Source: Sphingobium sp. (GTDB lineage Bacteria; Pseudomonadota; Alphaproteobacteria; Sphingomonadales; Sphingomonadaceae). Taken from it: DNA of 64,000 bases. The number at the start of each line of letters is the position of its first letter. Position 1 is the first letter of the stretch. Shown here piece by piece: positions 26,844 to 37,536 of this stretch. The DNA lies in assembly GCA_017744605.1 (NCBI GenBank), contig JAGIAZ010000005.1, positions 82,197 to 146,196 on the forward strand, given 5' to 3'. The notes beneath the pieces were generated by a model. It saw nothing but the letters and a program-made list of their open reading frames with translations. It did no database searches and had not been told where the DNA came from. A program made the translations under genes and the position numbers.

Positions 26844-27005
26844 ATGGCTCTAAGGGGTAGGCCTGCAAGTGTCCGAGACGAGATACTGCGTCGAGCCAAT
26901 GGCATGCGCGCGAACGGAGAGATCGTGAACAAGTCACGCATTGCCCGCGAGCTGCATGTTTCGCTGCGCCACGTTCGCAGGGTTCTCCCACTAATTTCGA
27001 TCTGA
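26844..27005 (+). CDS. Small HTH protein
   Basis: By-eye MALRGRPASVRDEILRRANGMRANGEIVNKSRIARELHVSLRHVRRVLPLISI. Confidence 0.55.
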   Translation: MALRGRPASVRDEILRRANGMRANGEIVNKSRIARELHVSLRHVRRVLPLISI

Positions 27006-27057
27006 CGAATTATGTCCTATGCACAGGCCCTCAAAACCTGTGTAATTGAAATGCCCC

Positions 27058-27390
27058 ATGAGCGGGGCAAACCCTGTAACAAACGGCGAGAAAAAGGACA
27101 CGCGGATCAAGCCCGGCGAGGTCCGCAATCCGCATGGCCGCCCGAAGGGTTCGCGGCATAAGCTCGGCGAAGATTTCCTCAAGGCTCTACAGGCCGATTT
27201 TGCGCAGCACGGCAAGCGGGTGATCGAGGATGTCCGAGAGGAAAAGCCAGATGTCTACCTCAAGGTCATCGCCTCTGTCCTCCCCAAAGAGATTGAGGTC
27301 AGCGGCGAAGTCGCTCTGACCACCAAAGAGCAGCGAGATGCAGCGCTTAGCGCATTTCAACGCACTTTGGCTGAAGAGGTCATGCAATGA
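27058..27390 (+). CDS. DUF5681-like protein, probable small terminase subunit position
   Basis: IKPGEVRNPHGRPKGSRHKLGEDFLKAL; immediately upstream of terL. Confidence 0.7.
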   Translation: MSGANPVTNGEKKDTRIKPGEVRNPHGRPKGSRHKLGEDFLKALQADFAQHGKRVIEDVREEKPDVYLKVIASVLPKEIEVSGEVALTTKEQRDAALSAFQRTLAEEVMQ

Positions 27391-28856
27391 GCGCCGCCAT
27401 CGCTCTCCAAGCTGAGGACTTCGCGTTCTCGCGCCTCATTGCTTATATCGCCTATCAATGGCCGAATTACGCCGACGCGCCGCATCACCGCTTGATTGCC
27501 CGTCACCTCGAAGCTGTCGAGCGCGGCGAGATCACTCGCCTCATGATCACCATGCCGCCTCGCCACGGCAAGAGCATGCTCGCGAGCGAGTTCTTCCCGG
27601 CTTGGTATATGGGTCGCAATCCCGACCACTATGTGGTGACGGCGACCTACGCACAGGAGCTTGCCGATGACTTCGGGCGCAAGGTCAAGAACCAGATCGA
27701 GGACCCCGCCTTTCAGTGCATCTTCCCGGGAGTTGGGCTTGCAGACGATTCCAAGTCAGCCAAGCGTTTCCATATCGACGGCTCAATCGGTGGCGTGGAG
27801 CATGCGACGACCCAGAGAGGCGCATTTTACGCTGTGGGCGTTGGGGGTCCGTTAACAGGCCGTGGCGCACACCTTCTCCTCATTGACGACCCGGTAAAGA
27901 ACCGCGAGGAAGCTGAATCCGAGGTCATCCGCAAGAAGACCAAGGATTGGTACACCAGCACCGCCTACACGCGCCTTATGCCGGGTGGCCGGATCGTCAT
28001 CATCCAGACGCGCTGGCACGAAGACGACCTGTCTGGTTGGCTTCTCTCAGAGCACCAGCACGAGGGCTGGACAGTCCTCAATCTGCCGGCGATCAACGAT
28101 AACGGCGATGCGCTTTGGCCCGAGCAGTATCCGGTTGAAGCGCTGGAACGGATCAAGCGAGCCCTCCCGCCACGCGATTGGTCAGCCCTCTACCAGCAGA
28201 TGCCGACGCCTGAATCGGGTGACTATTTCAAACGCGAGTGGATCATCCCTGTCGATGTCATTCCTCCCAAGGAGGCGATGGCGATCTACGGTGCCTCCGA
28301 TTACGCGGTCACGGCCGATGGAGGCGACTATACCGTCCATGCCGTGATCGGTGTTGCCCAGGATGGCCGCATGTATCTGCTTGATCTGTGGCGCGCTCAG
28401 GTCAGCTCCGATGTCTGGGTTGAGGCCTTCTGCGCCATGGTGCGCAAGTGGCGCCCGATTGGCTGGGCCGAAGAGACTGGCCAGATCAAGAGCGGCGTCG
28501 GCCCATTCCTTGTTCGGCGCATGATCGAGACGGATTCCATCGTTGCCCGCGAGCAATTCCCGACGCGCGGCGATAAGGCAGTGCGCGCTCAGTCAATCCG
28601 GGGTCGCATGGCGCTCCAAGGCCTCCATGTGCCCCGTGATGCACCGTGGCTTGCTGACTTCATCTCCGAGTGCATGAGCTTCCCGGTCGGCGTTCATGAC
28701 GACCAAATCGATGCGATCGGTCTTGTTGGCCAGCTCATCGACAAGTTCAGCTTGGGCAAGAGGTCGCGTGACGAGACGCCGGTGCCGCGACGCGCTCCTG
28801 TCGCTGTACAAGACGGTGTGATCGCCCCTCCCTTGAGCATGGGGAGGCGTCGATGA
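27387..28856 (+). CDS. terL: Terminase large subunit
   Basis: MITMPPRHGKSMLASEFFPAW Walker A; LLLIDDPVKNREEA Walker B; IYGASDYAVT nuclease. Confidence 0.93.
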   Translation: MSAAIALQAEDFAFSRLIAYIAYQWPNYADAPHHRLIARHLEAVERGEITRLMITMPPRHGKSMLASEFFPAWYMGRNPDHYVVTATYAQELADDFGRKVKNQIEDPAFQCIFPGVGLADDSKSAKRFHIDGSIGGVEHATTQRGAFYAVGVGGPLTGRGAHLLLIDDPVKNREEAESEVIRKKTKDWYTSTAYTRLMPGGRIVIIQTRWHEDDLSGWLLSEHQHEGWTVLNLPAINDNGDALWPEQYPVEALERIKRALPPRDWSALYQQMPTPESGDYFKREWIIPVDVIPPKEAMAIYGASDYAVTADGGDYTVHAVIGVAQDGRMYLLDLWRAQVSSDVWVEAFCAMVRKWRPIGWAEETGQIKSGVGPFLVRRMIETDSIVAREQFPTRGDKAVRAQSIRGRMALQGLHVPRDAPWLADFISECMSFPVGVHDDQIDAIGLVGQLIDKFSLGKRSRDETPVPRRAPVAVQDGVIAPPLSMGRRR

Positions 28857-31231
28857 TCCCTGTCAGCCAAGGCAACACCGGCAACGACCAGCAGTTCACG
28901 GATGAGAACGACGGTGAGACTTTCACCGGCGACACCAAGAGCAGCGCGACTGTCCTGACCGCCCTCAAGCGCGCCGAAGACACATTTCGCGATTGGCAGG
29001 CCACATGCTCGACGATTGACGAAATCTACAATCTCGACGGCGCCGGCTATGGCGGTATTCGCAGCGATCTCGATCAATATGGCTGGCGCGACACGAAGCT
29101 CGATCTGTTCTGGGCAAGCTATGAAGTCCTGAAACCCGCTGTCTATGCTCGCCCTCCACAGCCGGTCGTTGAGCCGCTGTTTAAGGACACGAAGCGCCTC
29201 CCGATCGTGACAGCGGAATTGCTGGAGCGGTGCGCTGTCTCGACGCTCAAGCGCACCGGCATCGGCGACGTGATGACAGAGGTGCGTGATGATCTCATTT
29301 TTACCTCGCGCGGCATCATCTGGATTACCTACGAAGCGGACAATGATGGGAAGCGGGTTTGCTTTGAGCATCTGGACCGCAAGGATTTCCTGCACGAGCC
29401 TGTGAGGAAATGGCAGGAATGCGGTTGGGTTGGTCGCCGTGCCTGGATGACCCGTAAGGAGATGCGCAAGCGCTTCTTCAAGACGAGTGGCGATGCATAT
29501 CAGTATGCCAATTATCTTAAGGCCAAGGATCGCGACGGCGATCTGGCCGATGAGGACCGCGCCACCACGAAAAAGGCCGGTGTCTGGGAGGTTTGGCACA
29601 AGGCTGACGGCAAGGTCTATTGGGTCACGCCTGGCGTTGATGTGCTTCTGGATAGCGGAGAGCCGCATCTCAAACTCTGCGAATTCTTCCCCTGCCCTCG
29701 CCCTGCATTTGCGACGAAGCGGCACCGCTCCATGATCCCCGTTCCCGATTGGGAGCGTTACGCAGTCCATTTCCGCAAGATCAGCGATCTCACCGGGCGC
29801 ATCTACCAGCTGCTCAACCAGGTCCGCATGATGGGCATCATTGCGGGTGGCGGTGATGTTGCGGATGCCGTCGAAGACATGCTTCGCGCGATCGACGACG
29901 ATCAGACCGTCATCCGCGTCAATAGCATTCAGCCCCTGAATGAAACCCTGTCATGGCTTCCCCTCAAGGAAATGGCCGAAGCGATCCAAGGCCTCATCAT
30001 GGCTCGCGGACAGCTCATTGAAGATTTCTACCAGCTTTCCGGCATCTCGGACATCATGCGCGGTGCTTCCGAGGAAAATGAAACGCTGGGGGCGCAGCAA
30101 CTCAAAACACAGTTCGGCTCTGTTCGAGTTCGCGAGAAGTCGGCTGAGCTCCAGCGATTGGCGGCCGATGGCGTCAAGATCGCCTGCGAGATCATCGCGG
30201 AGAAGTTCGACCAAGAGACGCTTCTTGAGATGTCTCAGATGGATCTTCCGACCAAGCGCGAGATCGAAAAGCACATCAAGGAGATAGAGGAAGCAGCAAA
30301 GGGCGAACTCAAGGCCCTAGGGGAAAAGGCGAAGCAGGCCGCTGCCCAAAGCCAGCAGCAGATCGATCCTCAGCAAGCTGAACAGGCACTCCAGCAGGCC
30401 CAGCAGCAGATCGTGGCCAAATATGCCCCTATGCTGAGCGAGGCGCAAAATCAGGTTCCCATCGAGGACGTGATCAAACTGCTCCGCGACGACCGCGCCC
30501 GGAACTTCACGTTCGAAATTGAAAGCAGCAGCACGATCCTTGTTGATGAACTCGAGGAGAAGCGCGCCCGCAATGAGTTCATGGATAGCCTGTCAAAGGG
30601 CATCCCGGCTATGCTGCAGCTGGTCGCGCTGGGAGAGCCTGCCGCGAAGTTGGCTGGAGAGGCGCTGAAGTTCCAACTCGCCCCCTATCGGGCCGGTCGT
30701 TCGCTGGATGGAGCGATTGACCAATTCATCGACGCTGCGCCCGAGATGGCGAAGGCGATGGCCGCGAAGAACGGCGCGAATGATGAGGCTGAAGGTCTCG
30801 TGGAAGCTCAGAAGCAGCTCGCCCAAGCCGAAATGGAGAAGGGGCAGGCGGCCATGGCGAATGTCCAAGCTAAGGCCGCGCTCGATAAGGCCGAACTGCA
30901 ACGCAAAATGATGCAGATGCAGCTCGACGCGCAAAATGATGCCGTCAAGGCCCAGCAGGAAGCCGAAAAGCTCCGTCTCCAGATGGCCGACATGGCCGAG
31001 AAGCATGGGCAGGCCCAACGCAAGCTAGAGGCTGATATCGACAAGGTTCGGGCAGAAACCGTCCAGATCCTTCAGAGCATCGGCCTAGCCCAGCGCCAGC
31101 AGGAGATGGCGGAATTCAAGTCCGTCGCCGATGTGAGCCTGCGGCAAGGCGACCAATCGCTTTCCGCCCAAGGACAGGCCCAAGAGGCGCAATTCCGCGA
31201 TCGACAGAGCCAGCAACAGGAGGCCCGGTAA
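28853..31231 (+). CDS. Portal protein (P22-like)
   Basis: Position and size; LSGISDIMRGASEENETLGAQQLKTQFGSVRVREKSAELQR. Confidence 0.8.
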   Translation: MIPVSQGNTGNDQQFTDENDGETFTGDTKSSATVLTALKRAEDTFRDWQATCSTIDEIYNLDGAGYGGIRSDLDQYGWRDTKLDLFWASYEVLKPAVYARPPQPVVEPLFKDTKRLPIVTAELLERCAVSTLKRTGIGDVMTEVRDDLIFTSRGIIWITYEADNDGKRVCFEHLDRKDFLHEPVRKWQECGWVGRRAWMTRKEMRKRFFKTSGDAYQYANYLKAKDRDGDLADEDRATTKKAGVWEVWHKADGKVYWVTPGVDVLLDSGEPHLKLCEFFPCPRPAFATKRHRSMIPVPDWERYAVHFRKISDLTGRIYQLLNQVRMMGIIAGGGDVADAVEDMLRAIDDDQTVIRVNSIQPLNETLSWLPLKEMAEAIQGLIMARGQLIEDFYQLSGISDIMRGASEENETLGAQQLKTQFGSVRVREKSAELQRLAADGVKIACEIIAEKFDQETLLEMSQMDLPTKREIEKHIKEIEEAAKGELKALGEKAKQAAAQSQQQIDPQQAEQALQQAQQQIVAKYAPMLSEAQNQVPIEDVIKLLRDDRARNFTFEIESSSTILVDELEEKRARNEFMDSLSKGIPAMLQLVALGEPAAKLAGEALKFQLAPYRAGRSLDGAIDQFIDAAPEMAKAMAAKNGANDEAEGLVEAQKQLAQAEMEKGQAAMANVQAKAALDKAELQRKMMQMQLDAQNDAVKAQQEAEKLRLQMADMAEKHGQAQRKLEADIDKVRAETVQILQSIGLAQRQQEMAEFKSVADVSLRQGDQSLSAQGQAQEAQFRDRQSQQQEAR

Positions 31232-31479
31232 TGGCAACAGGAAACGCACGCCGCTTCCAGGAACTCGGTGTTCCCAGCGGCACGGCGAAGGAACTCGCTG
31301 CCCAGATCACAGCCAGCACGGGCAATGTGCGGCGACTTGGCGAGATGGGCTTTACGCCGAACGCATCGAATATCATCGCGGCCTCCGTGGCAGCGCATAC
31401 GGTGAATGTGCGAGCGCTTTGCGAAGCCGGTGTGTCGAGCCGCGTCGTCGCCGAATTCAAGACGCAGATTGCCTCCTGA
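31231..31479 (+). CDS. Hypothetical virion-module protein
   Basis: ATG overlaps portal TAATG; module context. Confidence 0.5.
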   Translation: MATGNARRFQELGVPSGTAKELAAQITASTGNVRRLGEMGFTPNASNIIAASVAAHTVNVRALCEAGVSSRVVAEFKTQIAS

Positions 31480-31481
31480 CC

Positions 31482-31871
31482 ATGGCAAGCGTCGTTCGTA
31501 TCGAACCCTCCCTGTTCCGTGCCGATGAGGCATGGTTTGTGTTCGATGACGGCCGACAATTGCTTCGGAAGGTAGACCGAGAGCCGAACCCGGCGCGGTC
31601 CACCTTCCCCTGTCCTGCGATCGTCCGTGACAGCATCGAACCTATCCTCGCGATGGATGGCAAGATGACGGACAGCCTCTCGCATTATCGCCGCACGTTG
31701 CGTGCCGACGGCAATCCTCGAGGCGAAACCTATACCGAAATCGGCAATGAAAGCCTTCCTGCGTTCAAAGCGCCTGAATTCGATGCGCGCCAGCGCCGCG
31801 ACGATATTCACGCCGCCATGGCCGATTTCAAGAACGGCAACATCCCTCCCCTGACGATACTTGAGGACTGA
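31482..31871 (+). CDS. Hypothetical virion-module protein
   Basis: Open frame, module context. Confidence 0.5.
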   Translation: MASVVRIEPSLFRADEAWFVFDDGRQLLRKVDREPNPARSTFPCPAIVRDSIEPILAMDGKMTDSLSHYRRTLRADGNPRGETYTEIGNESLPAFKAPEFDARQRRDDIHAAMADFKNGNIPPLTILED

Positions 31872-31873
31872 TC

Positions 31874-33061
31874 ATGACCGATCTCGCAACCAACGCGCCG
31901 CTCTCAACCACTCTGGACGGAGATACCGGTGCCACCCAAGCCGGCGCTGGTAAGTTAGCGATCGCCGAGCCCAAGGAACCTGTCCGCGAGACAGCCCGAG
32001 AGAGCCTTGAGGCTGTGATCAAGAATGAGGATCGCCGATCCACTGATGCTGCGAAAAAGGCCGATCCGAACAAGGATGATGCCAATCCAGCAGAAGCTGC
32101 GAAGTCTGCCGAGAAAGGTGATGAGCAGGCCCAGAAAGCAGCCAGAGACAAGGAAAATGAGGAAGATAAAGGTGAATTTCAGCCTATGTCCGATTCATCG
32201 GACAGGGTCCAAAAGGACGCCGAGCAGCAGCGCCAGCACGTCGAAGCGCCCAAGCATTTCAGCGAAACCGCTCGTGAGAAATGGCGGAACACGCCGCGCG
32301 AAGTCCAGAATGAAGTCGCCCGGCATGCGCAGGAAGGCGAGGTCCACAGGGTGCGCAGCGAGCGTTATGAGCGTATCCGCGAGTTCGATGAACTTGCTCA
32401 AACGAATGGTCGCGATCTCCGCGATAGCCTGAGTAAGATCAATCACATCGAGAACCTCATGAAGGCCAATCCGCTCGCGGGACTGAATGCCATCCTTCAA
32501 GAGATTGGCCCTCGCAAGTCGGACGGCCTGCCGATCACCCTTATGGAGGTGGCGCAGTACGTAACGCAGGCCGGCCAACAGGGCTATAATCAGGCCATGC
32601 AGCAGGGACAGCAGTTCACACAAGCGCAGGAGCAGGAACAGCGCCAGAACAGCGAAAAACAGGCCCAGCAAGCTCAATTCGCGGCGTTGGTCACCAAAAT
32701 GGTGATCGAGCCCTTTGCGCAGGCGAATCCTCGCTATCATGAGCTTCAGGACAGCATTGCGTTTTTCTTGAATTCGCCTATGATTGACCAGAACTTGAGC
32801 CCGCAAGAGCGGCTGAAATTGGCATATGACATGGCTGAGCGGGCCTTTCCGCCTTCCAATGTCCAGCCTATCGCTTCAGCCCGCGCCGGCCTTGATCAAG
32901 AACCCGCTCGCCGCGCTGATCCTGACGACCTCAGCGGCTCGAAATCCATCAAATCGGCTCCTGGCTCCGTGTCTGACGAAGGCATGGAGTTCGAAGCCAA
33001 GGCCGGCGAGTCAGTTCTCGACAGTGTGAGAGAAGCGGCCCGCAGGCTCAAACGAGCTTGA
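31874..33061 (+). CDS. Probable scaffold protein
   Basis: Charged, Gln/Glu-rich, helical; directly upstream of capsid gene. Confidence 0.6.
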   Translation: MTDLATNAPLSTTLDGDTGATQAGAGKLAIAEPKEPVRETARESLEAVIKNEDRRSTDAAKKADPNKDDANPAEAAKSAEKGDEQAQKAARDKENEEDKGEFQPMSDSSDRVQKDAEQQRQHVEAPKHFSETAREKWRNTPREVQNEVARHAQEGEVHRVRSERYERIREFDELAQTNGRDLRDSLSKINHIENLMKANPLAGLNAILQEIGPRKSDGLPITLMEVAQYVTQAGQQGYNQAMQQGQQFTQAQEQEQRQNSEKQAQQAQFAALVTKMVIEPFAQANPRYHELQDSIAFFLNSPMIDQNLSPQERLKLAYDMAERAFPPSNVQPIASARAGLDQEPARRADPDDLSGSKSIKSAPGSVSDEGMEFEAKAGESVLDSVREAARRLKRA

Positions 33062-33071
33062 GGAAGTCACC

Positions 33072-34085
33072 ATGAATATTGTCACAGATCGCAATTACGG
33101 TCAGCTCCTGACCGTTGCGGCGGCGCGACGCTCCCGCACCATCCAGGACATCGTCCACAACGCAACCCCAATGACCCGAATCCTGAAGGATTCTGGTCGC
33201 ATCCGCACCAAGCGCGGCGGCGGTCCAGAGCTTCGCTTGCCGGTCCAGTTCGACAAGCTGACGGCGCAGTGGTTCACCGGCTATGATAAGATCGAGATTA
33301 CGCCGCGCGAGTTGCTGAACTCGGCCGTGTTCAACTGGTCACGCGTGGTCGCTCCCTTCTCGCTGAACGGGTCTGAAATCCTGTTCACTGGCGGCGAAGA
33401 GGAAATCATCGATCTGGTCGCCTTCTATCTCGACGAGGCCGAACGGTCGGTCAAGGAGACGTGGGAAGTCGGCCTGTTCTCCGATGGCACCGGCGACGGC
33501 GGCCGGCAGATGGCAGGTTTCGGTGCTGCTATCCCGATCGTCGCGAACACGGGCATCTACGGCGGCATTGATCGGAGCACGGTGGCCAATTGGCGCACGA
33601 GCACGTTCAATATCGTGTCGGGAGACGTTTCTGGCTTCACGGCATGGGACAGCACCACGGCGCGTCCGATCATCAACCGCATTTCGCTCAACCGTTCGCG
33701 TAACGGCCGCTATGCGGACCTGCTGGTCGCCGACGCTCTCGCCTATGAAGCGGTCGATGCGTCTTTTGTAGCGCATCAGCGCATCGTAGGCGAACGTGCC
33801 GGTCGCCTTGGTTTCACCAGCCTCACCTATATGACCCCAGCAGGCCCGGTCGATATCGTCGCAGCTGGCGGCATCGGCAATGTCATGCCAGCCAATATGG
33901 TGTTCGGCTTCGATACCGATGGGCTCGCCATCTACGAGTTTCCCAACCAGAGCTTCGTGCCCTTCCATCCCGGAAACGGTATCCGTCCGATCAATCAGGA
34001 CGCGATCGCGCAGGGCATCGTCTGGTCGGGTCAGCTCGTACTGGAGAACCCGCTCTTCACCTATCGCATCCGCACGACATCGTAA
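33072..34085 (+). CDS. Major capsid protein
   Basis: Position after scaffold; MNIVTDRNYGQLLTVAAARRSRTIQDIVHNATPMTRILKD. Confidence 0.75.
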   Translation: MNIVTDRNYGQLLTVAAARRSRTIQDIVHNATPMTRILKDSGRIRTKRGGGPELRLPVQFDKLTAQWFTGYDKIEITPRELLNSAVFNWSRVVAPFSLNGSEILFTGGEEEIIDLVAFYLDEAERSVKETWEVGLFSDGTGDGGRQMAGFGAAIPIVANTGIYGGIDRSTVANWRTSTFNIVSGDVSGFTAWDSTTARPIINRISLNRSRNGRYADLLVADALAYEAVDASFVAHQRIVGERAGRLGFTSLTYMTPAGPVDIVAAGGIGNVMPANMVFGFDTDGLAIYEFPNQSFVPFHPGNGIRPINQDAIAQGIVWSGQLVLENPLFTYRIRTTS

Positions 34086-34098
34086 GGAGGAACAGGAC

Positions 34099-34470
34099 AT
34101 GACTTCTCCCTTCCGCATGACCACCGGTCTTGGGCCGAACCTCTCCCAGGTCGTGAAGAACGATCAGGCTTGGTATGATGGTCCTGGGCGCGGCGCCTCC
34201 GGTACAAACCAGGCCATGAGCCCCCAGAAGGGCGACACGGCATTCGGTGACGACGGTCGCGAATATATGTGGGTTGAGGCAAGCGGCACAATCGCTGTTG
34301 CAGCTTCTCCCGGTACGCAGGTCACTCTGACCCCTGGTGCTCCTGGCTCCGATCCTCGCGTCACGGCCGCGACCGGCGCTGGTGGCTGGTATGCCCCGCA
34401 TACCGGCTTTTACACTGGCACGCTTGTGGCGGGCGACTGCTTCTGGGTCGCAAAGGGCACCACACCCTGA
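34099..34470 (+). CDS. Capsid decoration-like hypothetical
   Basis: Small Gly/Thr-rich protein after capsid; GGAGG SD. Confidence 0.5.
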   Translation: MTSPFRMTTGLGPNLSQVVKNDQAWYDGPGRGASGTNQAMSPQKGDTAFGDDGREYMWVEASGTIAVAASPGTQVTLTPGAPGSDPRVTAATGAGGWYAPHTGFYTGTLVAGDCFWVAKGTTP

Positions 34471-34526
34471 TGAATTGAGGTTTGGCGGGGGCATGGCGCT
34501 CCCGCCTTTCACACATAGGAGCAGTT

Positions 34527-35243
34527 ATGGACCACATGGTTGGCATTGGCGACAACAAGGATCTTGCTGTCACGCCGTTCTTCAAGTTCGTCGAAGTCGA
34601 GAACGTCCCCAAGTCGGAAAGAGCCGGCCGTGCCGTTATGGAGCGCATTGAGGTCGTGGAAGTGCGCATTGCGGGCAACCGTCATGTCTCCCCTGTGTTC
34701 CCGACCGATGCCATGTGGAAGCGCGACGGCAACCGCATTATCACTTATGCCGAGCGCTGGCCCGATGCTTATCGGCAGTTCAAGGACGGCCTTCCTCAGG
34801 AAGCTTCCGGCACGCCTTTGGAGATGCTTTTGCCGTTCGGTGTTACGCCATCCGAGGTATCCCTCCTTCGCACGCTTCGCGTCTATTCGATCGAAGCACT
34901 GCAACAGCTCGAAGGTCAGGCTCTCAAGTCACTTGGAATGGCGCAGAACAAGCTGAAGGCTGCGGCCGCATCGTTCATCGCTGACCGGTCGGACAAGACC
35001 AATATCCTTGCCGAGATGGCTGACCTCAAGGCCGAAATCGCCCGTCTCAAGGGAGAAAAAGCCCAAGTGCTCCCCGAAAACGATTCAACGGAAGAGGAAA
35101 TCGTCGAAGCGATCGATGCATTCGAGGGCATCAGCGACACTGATATCGCCGATGAAATCGAGAAGATTACCGGCGCTCGTCCCCATCACAAGACCGGCCG
35201 CATCAAGCTGATTTCGATGCTCCAACTCGCCAAGGCGGCCTGA
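34527..35243 (+). CDS. Virion hypothetical protein
   Basis: Open frame in head module; coiled-coil C-terminus. Confidence 0.5.
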   Translation: MDHMVGIGDNKDLAVTPFFKFVEVENVPKSERAGRAVMERIEVVEVRIAGNRHVSPVFPTDAMWKRDGNRIITYAERWPDAYRQFKDGLPQEASGTPLEMLLPFGVTPSEVSLLRTLRVYSIEALQQLEGQALKSLGMAQNKLKAAAASFIADRSDKTNILAEMADLKAEIARLKGEKAQVLPENDSTEEEIVEAIDAFEGISDTDIADEIEKITGARPHHKTGRIKLISMLQLAKAA

Positions 35244-35244
35244 T

Positions 35245-35955
35245 GTGTCGATCCTGTCGGCGCTTCAGTCTGCTTCCGTAAAGCTGATCGGGCGCCGGCC
35301 TCTCACGTTCTTCGGCGCGACCGAGATGTTCGAGATGGAAATCTGCGACTTCGCGAACGAGGTCGCGGAGGATATCGCCCAATATTGCGACTGGCAGAGC
35401 CTCACACAGATTCACACGATCACAGGAGACGGAACCACTGCGGTTTTTCCGCTCCCGGATGACTATGATCGCATGCTGGTCCGATCGGAGGTGCAGGACA
35501 CTGTCAATTGGGCCTTCGGGTATCGCAATTACATCGATATCAACGCGTTCCTGTTCGATGAGGCCCGCAACTTCAATCCCTTCCCCGGTGGATGGATCAT
35601 TTACGGGAATGAGATGAGGTTCAGTCCTGCGCCGGCATCTGGGGCATCGGCGACCTTCCCCTATATTTCCAAGAATTGGGCGTCGTCGGCTTCGGGCTCT
35701 GCCAAAACCGCATTCGACACGGACACCGACACCTTTAATCTCCTCGATGACAAGAAGGCCAATCGACTTCTCATGCTCGGCATCGTCTGGCGTTGGAACG
35801 AGAACAAGCGTCTGGACGCAACCGGCGATCAGGAGGCGTTCACCAAGGCGCTGGATGAATATTCCTCCAAAGATCGAGGAAGCCGCGTCATCCGGCTCTC
35901 CTCGCGCCGTTTCCTGCCGGGCACCTATCCCGCTTGGCCATGGCCATTAGGCTGA
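35245..35955 (+). CDS. Head-to-tail adaptor (P22 gp4-like position)
   Basis: FANEVAEDIAQYCDWQSLTQIHTITGDGTTAVFPLPDDYDRM. Confidence 0.65.
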   Translation: MSILSALQSASVKLIGRRPLTFFGATEMFEMEICDFANEVAEDIAQYCDWQSLTQIHTITGDGTTAVFPLPDDYDRMLVRSEVQDTVNWAFGYRNYIDINAFLFDEARNFNPFPGGWIIYGNEMRFSPAPASGASATFPYISKNWASSASGSAKTAFDTDTDTFNLLDDKKANRLLMLGIVWRWNENKRLDATGDQEAFTKALDEYSSKDRGSRVIRLSSRRFLPGTYPAWPWPLG

Positions 35956-35958
35956 GCC

Positions 35959-37536
35959 ATGTACGCACGCCGCATTCCGCGCCCCAAGCCTCTCAAGGAG
36001 TTGCTAAAGCGATTTCCTGCACCGACTGGTGGATGGGTTAGTAATCGCAACCTCGCCGACCCCTCGCAGCCCGGCGTGGCTCAGGGTGCAGCGATATTGG
36101 ATAACTTCTTCCCAAAGGCTTCGAGCGTGATCATGCGTCGCGGTCGTGTGGCTTATGATAGAGTCCCAAGCGACCCGCTTGCGATGTTCTCGTACAAAAA
36201 CGGCAACAACAAGAAGTTGTTCACCGCGACTGAAACGAACATCTACAACATCACCATACCGCCGGCTGCGAGTGTGGTTGCTGGCAAGACAAGCGGGGAT
36301 TGGAGCGTGGTCCAGTTCGCGACGACAGGCGGCGTTTTTCTGATTGGTGTGAACGGGGCTGACAGCGGTTTCCAGTACGATGGCACCACCTTCTCTGTCC
36401 CTGCCATGACGTTTCCAGGGGGCCTAACGACCGCCGATATGAGCTATGTCTGGGCGTATAAGAACCGGCTGTGGTTCGCCCAGAAAAACAGCATGAACGC
36501 CTACTATCTAGCGGTAGATAGCATCGGAGGCGCTGCAACCGTCTTTCCTCTTGCCGGCATCTTTGGAAAGGGCGGCTCTCTCATGTTTGGTCAGGCATGG
36601 AGCCTGGATAGCGGCGCGCAAGGCGGCCTTTCCGAGCAGAACATCTTCGTTTCGACGGAGGGAGAGGTCGCGGTCTATCAGGGCGCAGATCCATCGTCGG
36701 CGAGCGATTGGCAAAAGGTCGGCGTCTACCGAATTGGCACGCCTCTAGGCAAGAACGCGTTCTTCCGGGGCGGCGGCGATTTGGCAATTGCGACCAGTGT
36801 CGGCCTTGTCCCTCTTTCGAAGGCGATCTCTCTCGATATCACCAGCCTGAACGTCGCGACGGTGAGCTATAATATTGCCGACGCTTGGTCCGAGGCTGTC
36901 TTTCTGAGAGGTCTTGAAGGATGGTCATGCGAGCTGTGGCCTGAGCAGAAAATGGCATTTGTGTCGCCGCCGGACATCGTTGGGTCATCCTCTCCGGTAG
37001 CCTTTATCTCGAATACGGAAACGGGGGCATGGTGCAGATTCACCAACTGGCGCATGCTCTGCATGGAGGTCTTTGACGGCCAGCTGTATTTCGGCTCCCC
37101 CGGCGGCACGATCTACGCGGCCAATCAAAGCGGCCTTGATGGCGACATGCCATATACTGGCGTCGTGATGCCGTTGTTCGAGGATGTTGGATCGCCTGCT
37201 TCAAGCAAGGTGGGCCGCATGGGGCGAACTGTTATCCGTTCACTAGGTGTCGTCAGTTCCGCCATCGCCATGCATGTCGACTTCAACATGACCATGGGAG
37301 TCGCGCCCGATTCGAGCGGCGGCGCCTCAAGCAATCTGTGGGGTACGGGCACATGGGGAGCATCCACGTGGGGAGCGGCCGCGCCTGAATTCATCAATCA
37401 AGACTGGAAATCAATCGGCGGCCTTGGTTATGCGATCACCCTATCCTGTCAGATCACCAGTGGTTCAGAGGCGCCGCTAGATGCCGAGATTATCCGGCAG
37501 GAAATGACCTATACGCAAGGTGGTCTCGTGTCGTGA
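35959..37536 (+). CDS. Tail hub protein (P22 gp10-like position)
   Basis: Beta-rich 525 aa; LADPSQPGVAQGAAILDNFFPKASSVIMRRG. Confidence 0.6.
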   Translation: MYARRIPRPKPLKELLKRFPAPTGGWVSNRNLADPSQPGVAQGAAILDNFFPKASSVIMRRGRVAYDRVPSDPLAMFSYKNGNNKKLFTATETNIYNITIPPAASVVAGKTSGDWSVVQFATTGGVFLIGVNGADSGFQYDGTTFSVPAMTFPGGLTTADMSYVWAYKNRLWFAQKNSMNAYYLAVDSIGGAATVFPLAGIFGKGGSLMFGQAWSLDSGAQGGLSEQNIFVSTEGEVAVYQGADPSSASDWQKVGVYRIGTPLGKNAFFRGGGDLAIATSVGLVPLSKAISLDITSLNVATVSYNIADAWSEAVFLRGLEGWSCELWPEQKMAFVSPPDIVGSSSPVAFISNTETGAWCRFTNWRMLCMEVFDGQLYFGSPGGTIYAANQSGLDGDMPYTGVVMPLFEDVGSPASSKVGRMGRTVIRSLGVVSSAIAMHVDFNMTMGVAPDSSGGASSNLWGTGTWGASTWGAAAPEFINQDWKSIGGLGYAITLSCQITSGSEAPLDAEIIRQEMTYTQGGLVS